A stretch of DNA of 54,711 nt from an uncultured Clostridia bacterium (GCA_934476455.1 CAKSNY010000015.1:1-54711), one strand, 5' to 3'; counted from the stretch's first letter, positions 42,777 to 52,117 are shown. Numbers and translations are program-made. Notes: generated by a model from the letters alone, not told the origin.

Positions 42777-43719
42777 TTCCTTTTTCTCCGTTCAGATACG
42801 ATGTAATGTTTTGTGCCGTCATACTTATGCAGCGGCGGCGCGCCTCAACGCTTGCCCACGCTATATGCGGGGTGAAAACCACTCTGTCGCTTTTTTTAAC
42901 ATTCATAAGCGGGCTGCTTTTCTCGGGCGGCTCGGAAGAATACACATCAATACCCGCGCCCGCAATTATTCCTTCATCTATCGCCTGTGCAAGTGCGGCT
43001 TCGTCCGTTACCGCACCGCGGCTTACGTTTATCAGAACCGCACTTTTTTTCATAAGCGCTAAAGCGTTTTTCCCGATAAGCCCCTGCGATTTTTCATTAA
43101 GCGGTGTTGAAAGCGATATAATATCGCTCTCTTTCAAAAGCCTTTCAAGCGGCACACGCAAAAAAGGCTCCTCCCTTTCTGCGCCCGAAAGCGAGCTGTA
43201 GCAAACGTTTGCTCCGAAAGCCCTTGCCGCAAAGCCCACCTGTCTTCCTATTGCGCCAAGCCCTATTATACCCCAGTTTTTTCCGTCAAGCTCAAAAAAC
43301 GGCTTTGCCAGGTGGTTTGCCGCGCCGCTTTTGGAATAAAGCCCGCTCTTTACAAAATCGTCATAATAGCGCAGATTTTCAATAAGCGCAAAAAGCAGTG
43401 CAAACGTGTGCTGGCACACGCTCTGCACGCAATACCCGGGGGTGTTTCGCACGCTTATATTGTTTTCCCTGCAATAATTTATGTCTATATTGTTGTAGCC
43501 GATCGCAAAAACGCATATAAGCCGCAGCTTTTTTGCGCAGCTTAGGGCGGCTTTGTCAAGAACCACTTTATTTAATATTACAATTTCCGCGTCGTTTATT
43601 CTTTGCGCAATCTCTTCCTTTTTCGTATTGTTAAAAACCGCAAGGTCGCACACATTTTCAATGGGTGCAAAATCAATATCGCGCCCCATCGTTTCAGCGT
43701 CAAGAATTACTGCTTTCAT
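42760..43719 (-). CDS. D-2-hydroxyacid dehydrogenase
   Basis: NAD-dependent oxidoreductase of about 319 residues. Rossmann motif WGIIGLGAIGRQVGFAARAFG near residue 145; catalytic arginine in NVSRGAVTDEAAL, glutamate in GIDVYSSEPP and histidine in FTPHIAWAS. It is closest to glycerate/hydroxypyruvate-reductase-like members; the substrate is not defined. The ATG at 43719 follows GAGGAAAA, immediately after the ricT stop, so the two are translationally coupled. Confidence 0.9.
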   Translation of the reverse strand: MKAVILDAETMGRDIDFAPIENVCDLAVFNNTKKEEIAQRINDAEIVILNKVVLDKAALSCAKKLRLICVFAIGYNNIDINYCRENNISVRNTPGYCVQSVCQHTFALLFALIENLRYYDDFVKSGLYSKSGAANHLAKPFFELDGKNWGIIGLGAIGRQVGFAARAFGANVCYSSLSGAEREEPFLRVPLERLLKESDIISLSTPLNEKSQGLIGKNALALMKKSAVLINVSRGAVTDEAALAQAIDEGIIAGAGIDVYSSEPPEKSSPLMNVKKSDRVVFTPHIAWASVEARRRCISMTAQNITSYLNGEKGNDVCR

Positions 43720-43720
43720 C

Positions 43721-44590
43721 TTAGTTTTCCTCAAGCTTTTTAAGCTCCTTCATATTCACATTTTCGGAATTTGCACGAGTGTTTTTAAGAATTTTTATGT
43801 CCTTTACGCTAAATTCCTCAACGGTCGGCTCGTCACATTCTGAAAGCGCGACGTTTACCGTTCCCTTAAGCACAACGCCGCTTTGCACCGTTCCTTTGCC
43901 CTTCGGCGTCATAACAATTGCCCCGACAGACGGCATCTTGCGCGCATATTCGTCGTAGCAGTTCTGCTCGTACTGCAAGCAGCACATAAGCCTGCCGCAA
44001 TTACCCGATATTTTAGTCGGGTTAAGGCTTAGCCCCTGTTCCTTTGCCATTTTAATGCTTACCGGATGAAATCCGTCAAGAAAGCTCGAGCAGCACAGCT
44101 GCCGCCCGCATATTCCTATTCCGCCCAGCATCTTTGCCTCGTCCCTGATGCCTATCTGCCTAAGCTCTATACGTGTGCGGAATACGCCTGCAAGGTCTTT
44201 TACAAGCTCGCGGAAATCCACCCTGCCGTCAGACGTAAAGTAAAACAAAATTTTGTTTCCGTCAAAGGTATATTCCACATCAACAAGCTTCATATCAAGC
44301 TTGTGTTTCTGGATTTTCTCCTCACATATGGAAAAAGCCTCTTTCTCTTTCTTTTTGTTTTTTTCAAGCTGCTGCTCGTCCTTTTTTGTTGCAAGGCGCA
44401 CAATCTCTTTCAAAGGCGAAACAACATCCTCCTCTTTTATTTGTGTGCGGGCAATGGATATTTTCCCGTACTCAAGCCCGCGCGCCGTTTCCACAATTAC
44501 GGCGTCGCCTATATTAAGGGAAAGCTCCCCCGGGGAAAAGTAATACGATTTTCCCGTATCTTTAAATTTAACTCCTACTACCTCTACCAT
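43721..44590 (-). CDS. ricT: PSP1 domain protein, RicT/YaaT family
   Basis: Protein of 289 residues. The C-terminal PSP1 domain carries the family's paired cysteine motifs GICGRQLCCSSF and GNCGRLMCCLQYE, which in Bacillus RicT belong to the Fe-S-binding Y-complex that stimulates RNase Y processing and affects sporulation and competence. A charged helical stretch rich in K and E lies near residues 75-95. It overlaps the end of holB by 23 bases, and the holB-ricT order is the common Firmicute arrangement. Confidence 0.92.
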   Translation of the reverse strand: MVEVVGVKFKDTGKSYYFSPGELSLNIGDAVIVETARGLEYGKISIARTQIKEEDVVSPLKEIVRLATKKDEQQLEKNKKKEKEAFSICEEKIQKHKLDMKLVDVEYTFDGNKILFYFTSDGRVDFRELVKDLAGVFRTRIELRQIGIRDEAKMLGGIGICGRQLCCSSFLDGFHPVSIKMAKEQGLSLNPTKISGNCGRLMCCLQYEQNCYDEYARKMPSVGAIVMTPKGKGTVQSGVVLKGTVNVALSECDEPTVEEFSVKDIKILKNTRANSENVNMKELKKLEEN

Positions 44591-45566
44591 GGATATCCTC
44601 CCAACATTTTATAAGCATATTCACAATCCACAGCTCATACTTCATCGATACATTAAGCATACTCCGCTGCTTTGTTACTCTTTCTATAACACTTATAACC
44701 GCAGACTGGGCGGTTTTTTTTGAAAATTCCTCAATATATACAATAAGGTCTTTGTTTATAACCGGGCGGTTGAGCTTAAGCGCCGAAACATCGCCCATAA
44801 AGCTTAAAAACAAATCAAAATACATATCGCAGCCCAAAAACGCAGCCTTGCCGCTTTTTTTTATGTCAAAAAGCTCCGCAACCTCGAATATCGCCGTGCG
44901 GTCTCCCGTCATATGCGATATTGCCTCGAACATTTTCTGCCTTAGGGCAAAAAAGCCCTCATCCTCGCATATATCTATTGCCCTGCCTATTATCCCTCCG
45001 CTGTACTGCGCTATAAAATTTGCGTCAGCGCTTTTTTGCGGATACTGCGCTTTTACAAAACGCTCCGTTTCCTCCTCGGAAAAGGGTTCAAAAACAATAT
45101 GCATCCCGCGCGAGCGTATCGTGGGCAAAAGGTTTTGCACGTTTTCCGACAAAAGTATTATCACAGCGTATGACGGCGGCTCTTCAAACGATTTTAAAAG
45201 CGCGTTTTGTGCGTCGCTGTTCATAGAGTCGGCATTTTTTACGATAAGCACCTTGTTTTTTGATATTGCGGGCTTTATATAAAGCTCCTCTGTGAGGGCG
45301 CGTATATCGTTTACCCGTACGGCGCCGTCCTCCCCGGTGATATATACATCCGGGTGCGTATGTGCAAATACCTTCTTGCAGTCGGGGCAGTTTAAGCACG
45401 GTACCTTTTCACCCGTGCAGTGCAGCGCCGCCGCAAAAATCATTGCCGCAGAAGACTTTCCTATTCCGCGCATACCCTCAAATATATACGCACCGGCACG
45501 GCTGTCCGTCTGCGCTGCATAAATAAGGGAGCGCAGCGCCTTTTGTGTGGTCAGAAAATTTTTCAT
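44568..45566 (-). CDS. holB: DNA polymerase III subunit delta'
   Basis: Clamp-loader subunit of 332 residues. P-loop FEGMRGIGKSSAA near residue 35, zinc-type cysteines CTGEKVPCLNCPDCKK, NALLKSFEEPPSYAVIILLS (the sensor region) and SRGMHIVFEPFSEEE. The ribosome binding site is weak (GGGTAAAG). It follows the DUF5693 gene by 6 bases and overlaps ricT. Confidence 0.93.
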   Translation of the reverse strand: MKNFLTTQKALRSLIYAAQTDSRAGAYIFEGMRGIGKSSAAMIFAAALHCTGEKVPCLNCPDCKKVFAHTHPDVYITGEDGAVRVNDIRALTEELYIKPAISKNKVLIVKNADSMNSDAQNALLKSFEEPPSYAVIILLSENVQNLLPTIRSRGMHIVFEPFSEEETERFVKAQYPQKSADANFIAQYSGGIIGRAIDICEDEGFFALRQKMFEAISHMTGDRTAIFEVAELFDIKKSGKAAFLGCDMYFDLFLSFMGDVSALKLNRPVINKDLIVYIEEFSKKTAQSAVISVIERVTKQRSMLNVSMKYELWIVNMLIKCWEDIHGRGSRS

Positions 45567-45572
45567 TTTTCT

Positions 45573-47591
45573 TTACCCGTTTTTTGAAAAATATCTTGTT
45601 ATATGCCATATAACAAGGTTTAAAACATATATCACCGCGCCGAACAAAAGCCCCAAAAGCATACCGTTGATAACGCGCGTAAAGATTATTTCCGCACCCG
45701 TAAATACATGGCAAAAGCTGTTCATAACAGAAGCAAACAATACCGACGCGCCCACGCCGCACATCCACCTCATAAGCTTTATATCCGTCTCCTTTATATA
45801 GTAAACCATAATAAGAAGTGCCGGCCAGCCTACCAAAAATTCCTTTGTGCGCGGGCGTGCCGCCATACGGTTTGTAATTGCGTTGCGCATAAAAGACTCT
45901 GCACCGGATATTGTTTTTACGTTACCGCTGCGCACAATATACATTGCTCCGCAAAGTGCTATAAACGCAAATATTATAACCCAGTACACCTTTATATCCG
46001 CACAAAGCGCCATCTTCACTCTTTCGGCAAACGGCTTTTTCCCGTCGCCGAATATAAAGCAAAACACCGCCGCAGTATAAAGAATAGGCACTATTAAAGA
46101 CAATTTAATGCCGCGGAAAATAAGCGAATTTATATAAAAATCATACCCGCTTAAAAGCGAACACAGCACCACTCCCGCAATGCACATAAGCACAAACGTA
46201 AGAATCACCGTTAAAACGCACAAAAGCCACGTTTTAACGCGCGGTGCCTGCTTCTTTATAAACAAAAGCACCATCGTAATATTAAAGCACGGCGCGCTGA
46301 GAGCAAAAAGCGACGGATACAAAAGCACTATTCCCATAGGCGCCACAGCGGTAAAGCCCGTAAGAAGCACCGCACCCAAAAGCGCAAGCATTTCAAGCTT
46401 AAAAATCGTCTTTTTCGCCAAAAGCTCTATAACTGTAAGCCACATTAAAATAATAAGTATTCCGGCGGCGGCATACTTTATCCGCCGATGCGCGGTGTAG
46501 CCTGAAAATGACGGCGGCGCCGCATTTGTAACATAGCCGAACGAATTAAGCTTTTTCATAACGCTTTTTGTTACGTCAAGCGTTTTCTCTGCCTTTACAT
46601 CATACTGCGCGCTTCCGTTTGTAAGCTGATTTATGCTTACAAACCTTATATTTCTGTCAATAACCGAATTAAGAATTTGGAAATATCTTTGTGTACTGTC
46701 GGTTGCACCGGTGTTTTTCGTGTTAAAATCGGTCGTTTCGTAGCTTCTTATAACCCTTCCCCGTGCGCTTTCCACAAGGCGTGCATAGCCGTTGGGCTTT
46801 TGGTTTGAAAGCTGATCGGTGTTTTCCGTAAGCACAAGCGTAAGGTTGTTTTTCTCTATAATCCTTGCAAAAGCCTCGGTATTGTTTTTTGCCGCCTTCG
46901 ACTCATTCTTTCGGTAATTGTTTTCCTTAAGGTTAATATATTTAATATTATATTTTTTTACAAGGTTTTCAATATTTTTTACATAATCGGTCTTTGTGTA
47001 ATCGCCCAAAAGCGTGGCAAGCACAATATCTGCACCGGCTTCGTGTGCTTTTTTTATTTTGCTTTCGTTAAAGCCTATCATTATCTGCCACGGATAGGCA
47101 GCGTCGTTATAAAGCACGTACACATCTGCGCCGAGCGGTGTGGTTTTCATAACATATTCATCGGGCGCGTATTTTTTCGCAATCCAGTCGCTTAAAAACT
47201 TTTTCGACTCCGCCCTTTTTGTGATAAGCAAGTAGCTGTCGTTATGGATAAGCTCGTTTCCTTCAAGCTGTTTTATTATTTCTTCGCTTTCGTCATCATA
47301 TTTATGAAGAAGCACATTGTACTTTATCGCTGTAATATATCCCGAAGATATAAGCGAGTTTAAACTTTCTTCACCTATCAAAACCGTGTTTATTCCGCTT
47401 TTTTGATAATCAAGTAAATTATCGTTAAATTCCTTCGGGCTTAAAACCATCTCCGCATTGTTGTAGTTAAGCGCAAAAACAACGTTTTTGTTCATACGTT
47501 CATACGATATGCGCGTAAAAAAGTCCGGCAGAAGAAACGCCGCAAGAATAATTGCCGCCGCAATCCTTATTATAATATTCTTTTTACTCAT
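45573..47591 (-). CDS. DUF5693 family membrane protein
   Basis: About 672 residues. One membrane helix at the N-terminus (IIIRIAAAIILAAFLLPDFF), a large extracytoplasmic domain (about 30-375) with a TIM-barrel-like alternation (KSGINTVLIGEES, AHEAGADIVLATLLGD, KYINLKENNYR), then about eight membrane helices. This matches DUF5693, found beside murJ-like and cell-surface genes in Clostridia; no activity is established. The ATG at 47591 is chosen for GGAGGAAAAGAG just upstream; it overlaps the end of murJ by 8 bases. Confidence 0.85.
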   Translation of the reverse strand: MSKKNIIIRIAAAIILAAFLLPDFFTRISYERMNKNVVFALNYNNAEMVLSPKEFNDNLLDYQKSGINTVLIGEESLNSLISSGYITAIKYNVLLHKYDDESEEIIKQLEGNELIHNDSYLLITKRAESKKFLSDWIAKKYAPDEYVMKTTPLGADVYVLYNDAAYPWQIMIGFNESKIKKAHEAGADIVLATLLGDYTKTDYVKNIENLVKKYNIKYINLKENNYRKNESKAAKNNTEAFARIIEKNNLTLVLTENTDQLSNQKPNGYARLVESARGRVIRSYETTDFNTKNTGATDSTQRYFQILNSVIDRNIRFVSINQLTNGSAQYDVKAEKTLDVTKSVMKKLNSFGYVTNAAPPSFSGYTAHRRIKYAAAGILIILMWLTVIELLAKKTIFKLEMLALLGAVLLTGFTAVAPMGIVLLYPSLFALSAPCFNITMVLLFIKKQAPRVKTWLLCVLTVILTFVLMCIAGVVLCSLLSGYDFYINSLIFRGIKLSLIVPILYTAAVFCFIFGDGKKPFAERVKMALCADIKVYWVIIFAFIALCGAMYIVRSGNVKTISGAESFMRNAITNRMAARPRTKEFLVGWPALLIMVYYIKETDIKLMRWMCGVGASVLFASVMNSFCHVFTGAEIIFTRVINGMLLGLLFGAVIYVLNLVIWHITRYFSKNG

Positions 47592-49092
47592 TCTCTTTTC
47601 CTCCGTTCTGCCGCCCGGCACCGCTCATAATTGTTTTCACACCGCCGTTTAAAAGCATTACAATACAGTATGCCGCCCCGCAAAGTGCAAGCGGTAAAAT
47701 AAATGTAAACCGTCCGCGCAAAACATTCGGTGCAAAAATCAAAAACACCAAAAATACAGCCAGTGCGCATATTGCCGCCGCAACCACACGCGCAATATTT
47801 CCGATAAGCTCTTTGTCCAAAAATGCGCCTATTACCTTTGAAATTGCAAATGCTATGTTTACCGCATATGCCAAAAACAGCACCGTGGTACTCGCCGCAA
47901 CAAATGCCGCGCCGCCCAGCGGCAGCGCAAAAACGTTTACAAGCATTTTAAGCGCCACAACCGCAAGCGTACCTATAACGGTGTAGCCGTATTTTGAATC
48001 GAGATACAAAACCTTATTAAAAAGCTCCTGGCACACATACCCCAGCGCCCCAAGCGTATATATCGCAAACAAAAGTGCCGTTATATGCGTAAGCTCCGGT
48101 CCGAACTCGCCCCTTTCGTAAAGCAGGGCTATAATGTTTTCACCAAAACAGCAAACCGTAAGTATAAACGGAACAAATATAGCCGCCATAACCGTTATTA
48201 TATATTTAATAAGCTTGCGCACATAGCCGAGATTCCCCTCCTCATAGTTTTTGCTTATCGAAGGGAATACAACATTACTCATCGCAACAACAAACACGCT
48301 TGATATTGTTATAAACAGGTTTGAAGCATAGTTTATCGTGGTTCCTGCACCGCTTTGCGCGCTTACGGCGGCTTTATCGCTCATAAAGCACAGCTGAAAC
48401 ATCATATTCGATATAAATATGTATACGATTTCTATGCTTCCGCCGCCGTCTTTTTTTCTTATATCCGCCGAAAAAAGCCTGTAGCCCTTTTTGTAAAACG
48501 AAGGCAGCTGAACCGCAATATGCAAAAACCAGCCGACTGTTGTAACTATGCCTACCTTTACTATATCTATGTCTTTAACAAAGAGCGACGTTATTATAAC
48601 AACGTTAAACGGAAGGCTCATTACAGAGCTTATGAAGAAAACCCCGCAGTTTTGAAGCACGCCTGAAATTATATACGCAATTATAACAAATAAAAACGAA
48701 GGCAGCATTATGTGCATAAGCTTAAGCGCCAAAAGCGTATCCTTTTCCGAAAGCCCCGGCAAAAGAATCCGTACCACGGGTCTTGCAAACACAAACAGCG
48801 CAAGCGACGCACACAAAACAAAAAATGTTGTTTTTGTTATAAAGCGGCTTACGTAAAGCCGCTTTTCATTTTCGCCCGACAGCGCCGGCTTGTTAAGATT
48901 TTTTATTACAAGGGTGGAAAGCGCCACCCCTATTCCCGTAAAAATAAGATTTACCAGACCGAAAACCTGAAAATACATATCTGTATAAACAGTCGCCCCG
49001 AATACCGACGCAAACACAATATCGCGCAAAAACCCGATACCCTTTGCCAGCAGTATACCGAGCACCACCATAACATAAGCTCCGCCGTTCAT
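47584..49092 (-). CDS. murJ: Lipid II flippase MurJ / MviN-like
   Basis: MOP-superfamily polytopic membrane protein of about 502 residues with about fourteen helices, predicted to flip peptidoglycan precursor or another polyprenyl-linked glycan. Recognisable features: LLAKGIGFLRDIVFASVFGATVYTDMYFQVFGLVN at the N-terminus, RPVVRILLPGLSEKDTLLALKLMHIMLPS, and FGENIIALLYERGEFGPELTHIT. The start at 49092 is preferred to 49119: AAGGAG is exactly spaced for it, and the predicted transcription start lies at about 49121, which would leave the upstream ATG without a leader. Confidence 0.9.
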   Translation of the reverse strand: MNGGAYVMVVLGILLAKGIGFLRDIVFASVFGATVYTDMYFQVFGLVNLIFTGIGVALSTLVIKNLNKPALSGENEKRLYVSRFITKTTFFVLCASLALFVFARPVVRILLPGLSEKDTLLALKLMHIMLPSFLFVIIAYIISGVLQNCGVFFISSVMSLPFNVVIITSLFVKDIDIVKVGIVTTVGWFLHIAVQLPSFYKKGYRLFSADIRKKDGGGSIEIVYIFISNMMFQLCFMSDKAAVSAQSGAGTTINYASNLFITISSVFVVAMSNVVFPSISKNYEEGNLGYVRKLIKYIITVMAAIFVPFILTVCCFGENIIALLYERGEFGPELTHITALLFAIYTLGALGYVCQELFNKVLYLDSKYGYTVIGTLAVVALKMLVNVFALPLGGAAFVAASTTVLFLAYAVNIAFAISKVIGAFLDKELIGNIARVVAAAICALAVFLVFLIFAPNVLRGRFTFILPLALCGAAYCIVMLLNGGVKTIMSGAGRQNGGKENE

Positions 49093-49127
49093 AAAAAACT
49101 CCTTAAGTTTACTAACCATACTCTATA

Positions 49128-49157
49128 ATAATATACTATTTCACCTCATTTAGTCAA
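49128..49157 (-). promoter_or_regulatory. Promoter of the murJ operon
   Basis: On the minus strand TTGACT (49157-49152), 18 bases, TATTAT (49133-49128). It places transcription start near 49121 and supports a six-gene operon from murJ to the MBL hydrolase. Confidence 0.6.
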
Positions 49158-49173
49158 GTAATTATAAAAATTT

Positions 49174-50277
49174 TTATTGTTTTCCTTTTTCGGCTAACAT
49201 TACCTCTATGCGCCTTAATGCCCCGTCGCGCTCAAATTCCGCCGAAACGGTTTCTCCCGGCTGGCGCTGAAATAAAATAAGGCGCATTTCAAGCATCGAG
49301 CCTACGCTCTCGCCGTCTATACTTTTTATTATATCGCCGCTGCGTATTCCCGCCGCAAATGCCGGGCCGTCGGCGTCTGCCTCCGATACAAAAAGCCCGT
49401 CTTTAAAATCTGTTTTCTCTCCGAAATACCTTGCTGCTGCCGGTGTATATACCGATATACCCAAATACGGTGTTTTAAATTCTCCCACGTTTTTTATTCT
49501 GTTTATCACGCTCACACAAAGCTGCGCGGGTACGGCAAAACCCATCCCCTCGGCAGTTGTTACCTTTATTGTGTTTATACCCACAACCTCGCCGTCAGTG
49601 TTTATAAGCGGTCCGCCGCTGTTTCCCGGGTTTATGGACGCGTCTGTCTGTATAAGGTCCTCCATATAAGCGGTTGTGCCGCCGTTTTCTATACTTATGC
49701 CTCTTCCCGTTGCGCTTACTATGCCTGCCGTTACGGTTCTTTCAAACTGCATACTTAAGGGATTGCCTATAGCAAAAATACTCTCTCCTACGCGCAGCTT
49801 GCCCGCGTCGCCTATTTTAAGCGGGGTGTAGCCGCTGCCGTCAATTTTAACAACTGCAAGGTCAAGCGTGCTGTCGCTCCACACGGTTTTTCCGTCAACC
49901 GTTTTTCCGCTGCTTAACGTAACGGCTATCCGCTGCGGGCGGGCGCCCACCACGTGCTGGTTTGTTATTATATACCCGTCGCGCGTTGCCATTACTCCGC
50001 TTCCCATATTCCACGTGCTTTGGCTTTTTATATGCGTTGTATTTTCCGCACTGGATATCCCCACAACACCCAAAAGTGCGTTTTCCAGCATATCTCCGCG
50101 CTCTTTTTCTCCGTTTTCCTCAATTCTCGGCATATCTGCCTGCGCGCTAAGCTTCATTCCCGCGCCGTTTTGTCTGTTTTTTCCCGCGTTTATATACCCC
50201 GCCGCAGCTATCACAACAGAAAAAGCGGCAATAACAGATAAAAAAATGATTGCCGTTTTTTTCAGAACTCCGCCCAT
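49174..50277 (-). CDS. HtrA/DegP-like serine protease
   Basis: Membrane-anchored, extracytoplasmic quality-control protease of about 367 residues. An N-terminal membrane helix (residues 8-29) is followed by a trypsin-like domain with the triad His108 (ITNQHVVG), Asp139 (STLDLAVV) and Ser220 (NPGNSGGP), and by one C-terminal PDZ domain (about 265-360; PYLGISVY, GPAFAAGIRSGDIIKSIDGE). The ATG at 50277 follows GAGGGGG; that ribosome binding site lies partly in the terminator stem of the upstream ispDF gene. Confidence 0.94.
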   Translation of the reverse strand: MGGVLKKTAIIFLSVIAAFSVVIAAAGYINAGKNRQNGAGMKLSAQADMPRIEENGEKERGDMLENALLGVVGISSAENTTHIKSQSTWNMGSGVMATRDGYIITNQHVVGARPQRIAVTLSSGKTVDGKTVWSDSTLDLAVVKIDGSGYTPLKIGDAGKLRVGESIFAIGNPLSMQFERTVTAGIVSATGRGISIENGGTTAYMEDLIQTDASINPGNSGGPLINTDGEVVGINTIKVTTAEGMGFAVPAQLCVSVINRIKNVGEFKTPYLGISVYTPAAARYFGEKTDFKDGLFVSEADADGPAFAAGIRSGDIIKSIDGESVGSMLEMRLILFQRQPGETVSAEFERDGALRRIEVMLAEKGKQ

Positions 50278-50280
50278 ATA

Positions 50281-50315
50281 AAAACCCCCTCGGGAAATAT
50301 ATTTTCCCGAAAGGG
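50281..50315 (-). terminator. ispDF terminator overlapping the htrA ribosome binding site
   Basis: On the minus strand CCCTTTCGGGAAA pairs with TTTCCCGAGGG around ATATA, with two bulged bases, followed by GGTTTT. The 3' arm includes GAGGGGG, the ribosome binding site of htrA, so folding could also hide that site. Confidence 0.65.
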
Positions 50316-50320
50316 TATTT

Positions 50321-51463
50321 TTATTCAATAAGCACGGCTGCGCGCGCTTCTATTCCCTCACCGCGGCCGGTAAAGCCCATATGCTCGTTTGTTTTCGCTT
50401 TAACGCTTACTCTCCCGCGCGGGATATCAAGCGTATTTGCGATTACATCGCGCATTTTTTCAATATACGGCGCCAGTTTCGGCGCCTGCGCTATTATTGT
50501 AGTATCGATATTATTTATCCCGTAACCTTCGTTTTTTACTGCTTCGCCGCATTTTTTAAGAAGCAATACGCTTGAAGCGCCCCTGTAGCGCTCGTCACTG
50601 TCGGGAAAATGCGTGCCGATATCGCCGAGCGCCGCCGCACCGAAAAGCGCGTCAATTACGGCGTGCAGCAAAACGTCTGCGTCACTGTGCCCCAAAAGCC
50701 CCTTTTCGTAGGGTATTTTCACCCCGCCTATAACAAGCTCCCGTCCGGTTTCAAGGCGATGGCTGTCAAAGCCTGTTCCTATACGCATTTTCGTTTCCTC
50801 CTTAGAAATAGCTTTTGCGTGCAGTATATCCCCGGGCGTTGTAAGCTTTATATTTTGCGGGCTGCCCGCAACAAGCCTTACCGCTATGTGTGCCTTTTGC
50901 GCGGCGGCACAGTCGTCGGTTTCTTTCATATCGCATACGGAATATGCGCGCAGTATGTCCTCCCTTTTAAAGCCCTGCGGCGTTTGCATTGCGCAAAGCC
51001 TTTCACGCTCAAGCGTTGTTTTTATAAAACCGCTGTCCGTTTTTTCCTTTATTGTATCCGTAACGGGAAGCGCTGCCGCCGCCGCGCCGAAATTTGAAAC
51101 CCCCTCCGTTACAGAGGTTATTATATCTTCACTTACAAACGGGCGCGCGCCGTCATGTATAAGCACATATTCGCCCGCTGCCGCCCTTATGCCCGCAAGC
51201 GAGCTTTCGGCGCGCGTTTTTCCGCCGCACACCGTTTTTATGTTTAAAAGCCCTGCATTTTTAAAGGCTTTTTCCGCATCTTCTTTCTTGTCCTTATTTA
51301 AAACTGCAATTACCTCGTCAATATATTTGTGAGCGCAAAATTTTTTTACTGTATGTATAAGCACGCTTTCGCCCTTTATCCTAAGCGCCAGCTTGTCGCG
51401 CCCCATACGGCTTGACAGCCCGCCCCCAAGAATAATTGCCGATACCCTTATACCGTTTATCAT
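50321..51463 (-). CDS. ispDF: Bifunctional IspD/IspF isoprenoid enzyme
   Basis: Fused enzyme of about 380 residues for two steps of the MEP pathway. Residues 1-222 are the IspD cytidylyltransferase (SAIILGGGLSSRMGRDKLALRI, HDGARPFVSEDII, ERLCAMQTPQGFK). Residues 226-380 are IspF (MRIGTGFDSHRLETGREL, KGLLGHSDADVLLHAVIDALFGAAALGDIGTHFPD, ending GFTGRGEGIEARAAVLI). The ATG at 51463 follows GGAGGG. The join contains an AAGGAGG and ATG that could start IspF alone. The neighbouring carD is a common partner in Firmicutes. Confidence 0.95.
   Translation of the reverse strand: MINGIRVSAIILGGGLSSRMGRDKLALRIKGESVLIHTVKKFCAHKYIDEVIAVLNKDKKEDAEKAFKNAGLLNIKTVCGGKTRAESSLAGIRAAAGEYVLIHDGARPFVSEDIITSVTEGVSNFGAAAAALPVTDTIKEKTDSGFIKTTLERERLCAMQTPQGFKREDILRAYSVCDMKETDDCAAAQKAHIAVRLVAGSPQNIKLTTPGDILHAKAISKEETKMRIGTGFDSHRLETGRELVIGGVKIPYEKGLLGHSDADVLLHAVIDALFGAAALGDIGTHFPDSDERYRGASSVLLLKKCGEAVKNEGYGINNIDTTIIAQAPKLAPYIEKMRDVIANTLDIPRGRVSVKAKTNEHMGFTGRGEGIEARAAVLIE
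50786..50803 (-). promoter_or_regulatory. Internal ribosome binding site and ATG for IspF
   Basis: Within ispDF, AAGGAGG (50803-50797) precedes an in-frame ATG (50788-50786) by eight bases, exactly where the IspF domain begins (MRIGTGFDSH). A separate IspF polypeptide may be made. Confidence 0.6.
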
Positions 51464-51479
51464 ATAAAACGCCCTCCTC

Positions 51480-51539
51480 AAAAAAAATAACGCAGCCACA
51501 GCTTGTAGAGTGCAGAAATCAAAACTTCCGCATTCTACA
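51480..51539 (-). terminator. Possible weak terminator between carD and ispDF
   Basis: An imperfect inverted repeat (51504-51539, about 12 of 14 pairs) is followed on the minus strand by a small AGC-GCT hairpin and a run of eight T (51487-51480). It may reduce expression of ispDF relative to carD. Confidence 0.35.
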
Positions 51540-51554
51540 TCCATTTCTGCATTA

Positions 51555-52058
51555 TTATTGTGCCGTACCGCTGTTAATTTCATCATCAACCATACAGCAT
51601 AACTCATTTTCCACGGTATCGTGGTCATTCCCGGTAGCAATTACAATTTCGCTTATAAGGATTTGCTTCGCATTTCCCAGCATTTTACGCTCTCCCGTGC
51701 TCAGCCCTTTGCGGCGGTCACGCATCATAAGGCTTTTTACAACAGAAGCAACCTCAAAAATATCTCCGCTTTTTATGCGTACCATATTATCGCGGAAACG
51801 CTTGCTCCAATTTTGTATAACGTCCATTTCCGATGTGCGGAACGCGCGCATAACCTCTGCCGCTTTTTCCTTGTCGATTACATCGCGCATACCAACCTCC
51901 CGCGCGTTTTCCATAGGTACCATAACCTTCATATTGCCGATAGGCATACGCACAACGTAGTACGACTGCTCTTTTCCGAGAATTTCCTTTACCTCAATAC
52001 CTTCAATGACGCCCGCACCGTGCATTGGATACACAACGCTGTCACCTATTTTGTACAT
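51555..52058 (-). CDS. CarD family transcriptional regulator
   Basis: Protein of 167 residues of the CarD/CdnL family, which binds the RNA polymerase beta subunit and upstream promoter DNA. N-terminal Tudor-like RNA-polymerase-interacting domain (residues 1-60: YKIGDSVVYPMHGAGVIEGIE, YYVVRMPIGNMKVMVPMENA) and a C-terminal helical DNA-binding domain (AFRTSEMDVIQNWSKRFRDNM, ASVVKSLMMRDRRKGLSTGERKML). It has its own consensus promoter; ispDF follows after 91 bases. Confidence 0.94.
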   Translation of the reverse strand: MYKIGDSVVYPMHGAGVIEGIEVKEILGKEQSYYVVRMPIGNMKVMVPMENAREVGMRDVIDKEKAAEVMRAFRTSEMDVIQNWSKRFRDNMVRIKSGDIFEVASVVKSLMMRDRRKGLSTGERKMLGNAKQILISEIVIATGNDHDTVENELCCMVDDEINSGTAQ

Positions 52059-52117
52059 TGGAAAGCCTCCGATTCATAGGTCTTGTTTTAAAGGGGCAAA
52101 TCCCCGACCCACAGTGT

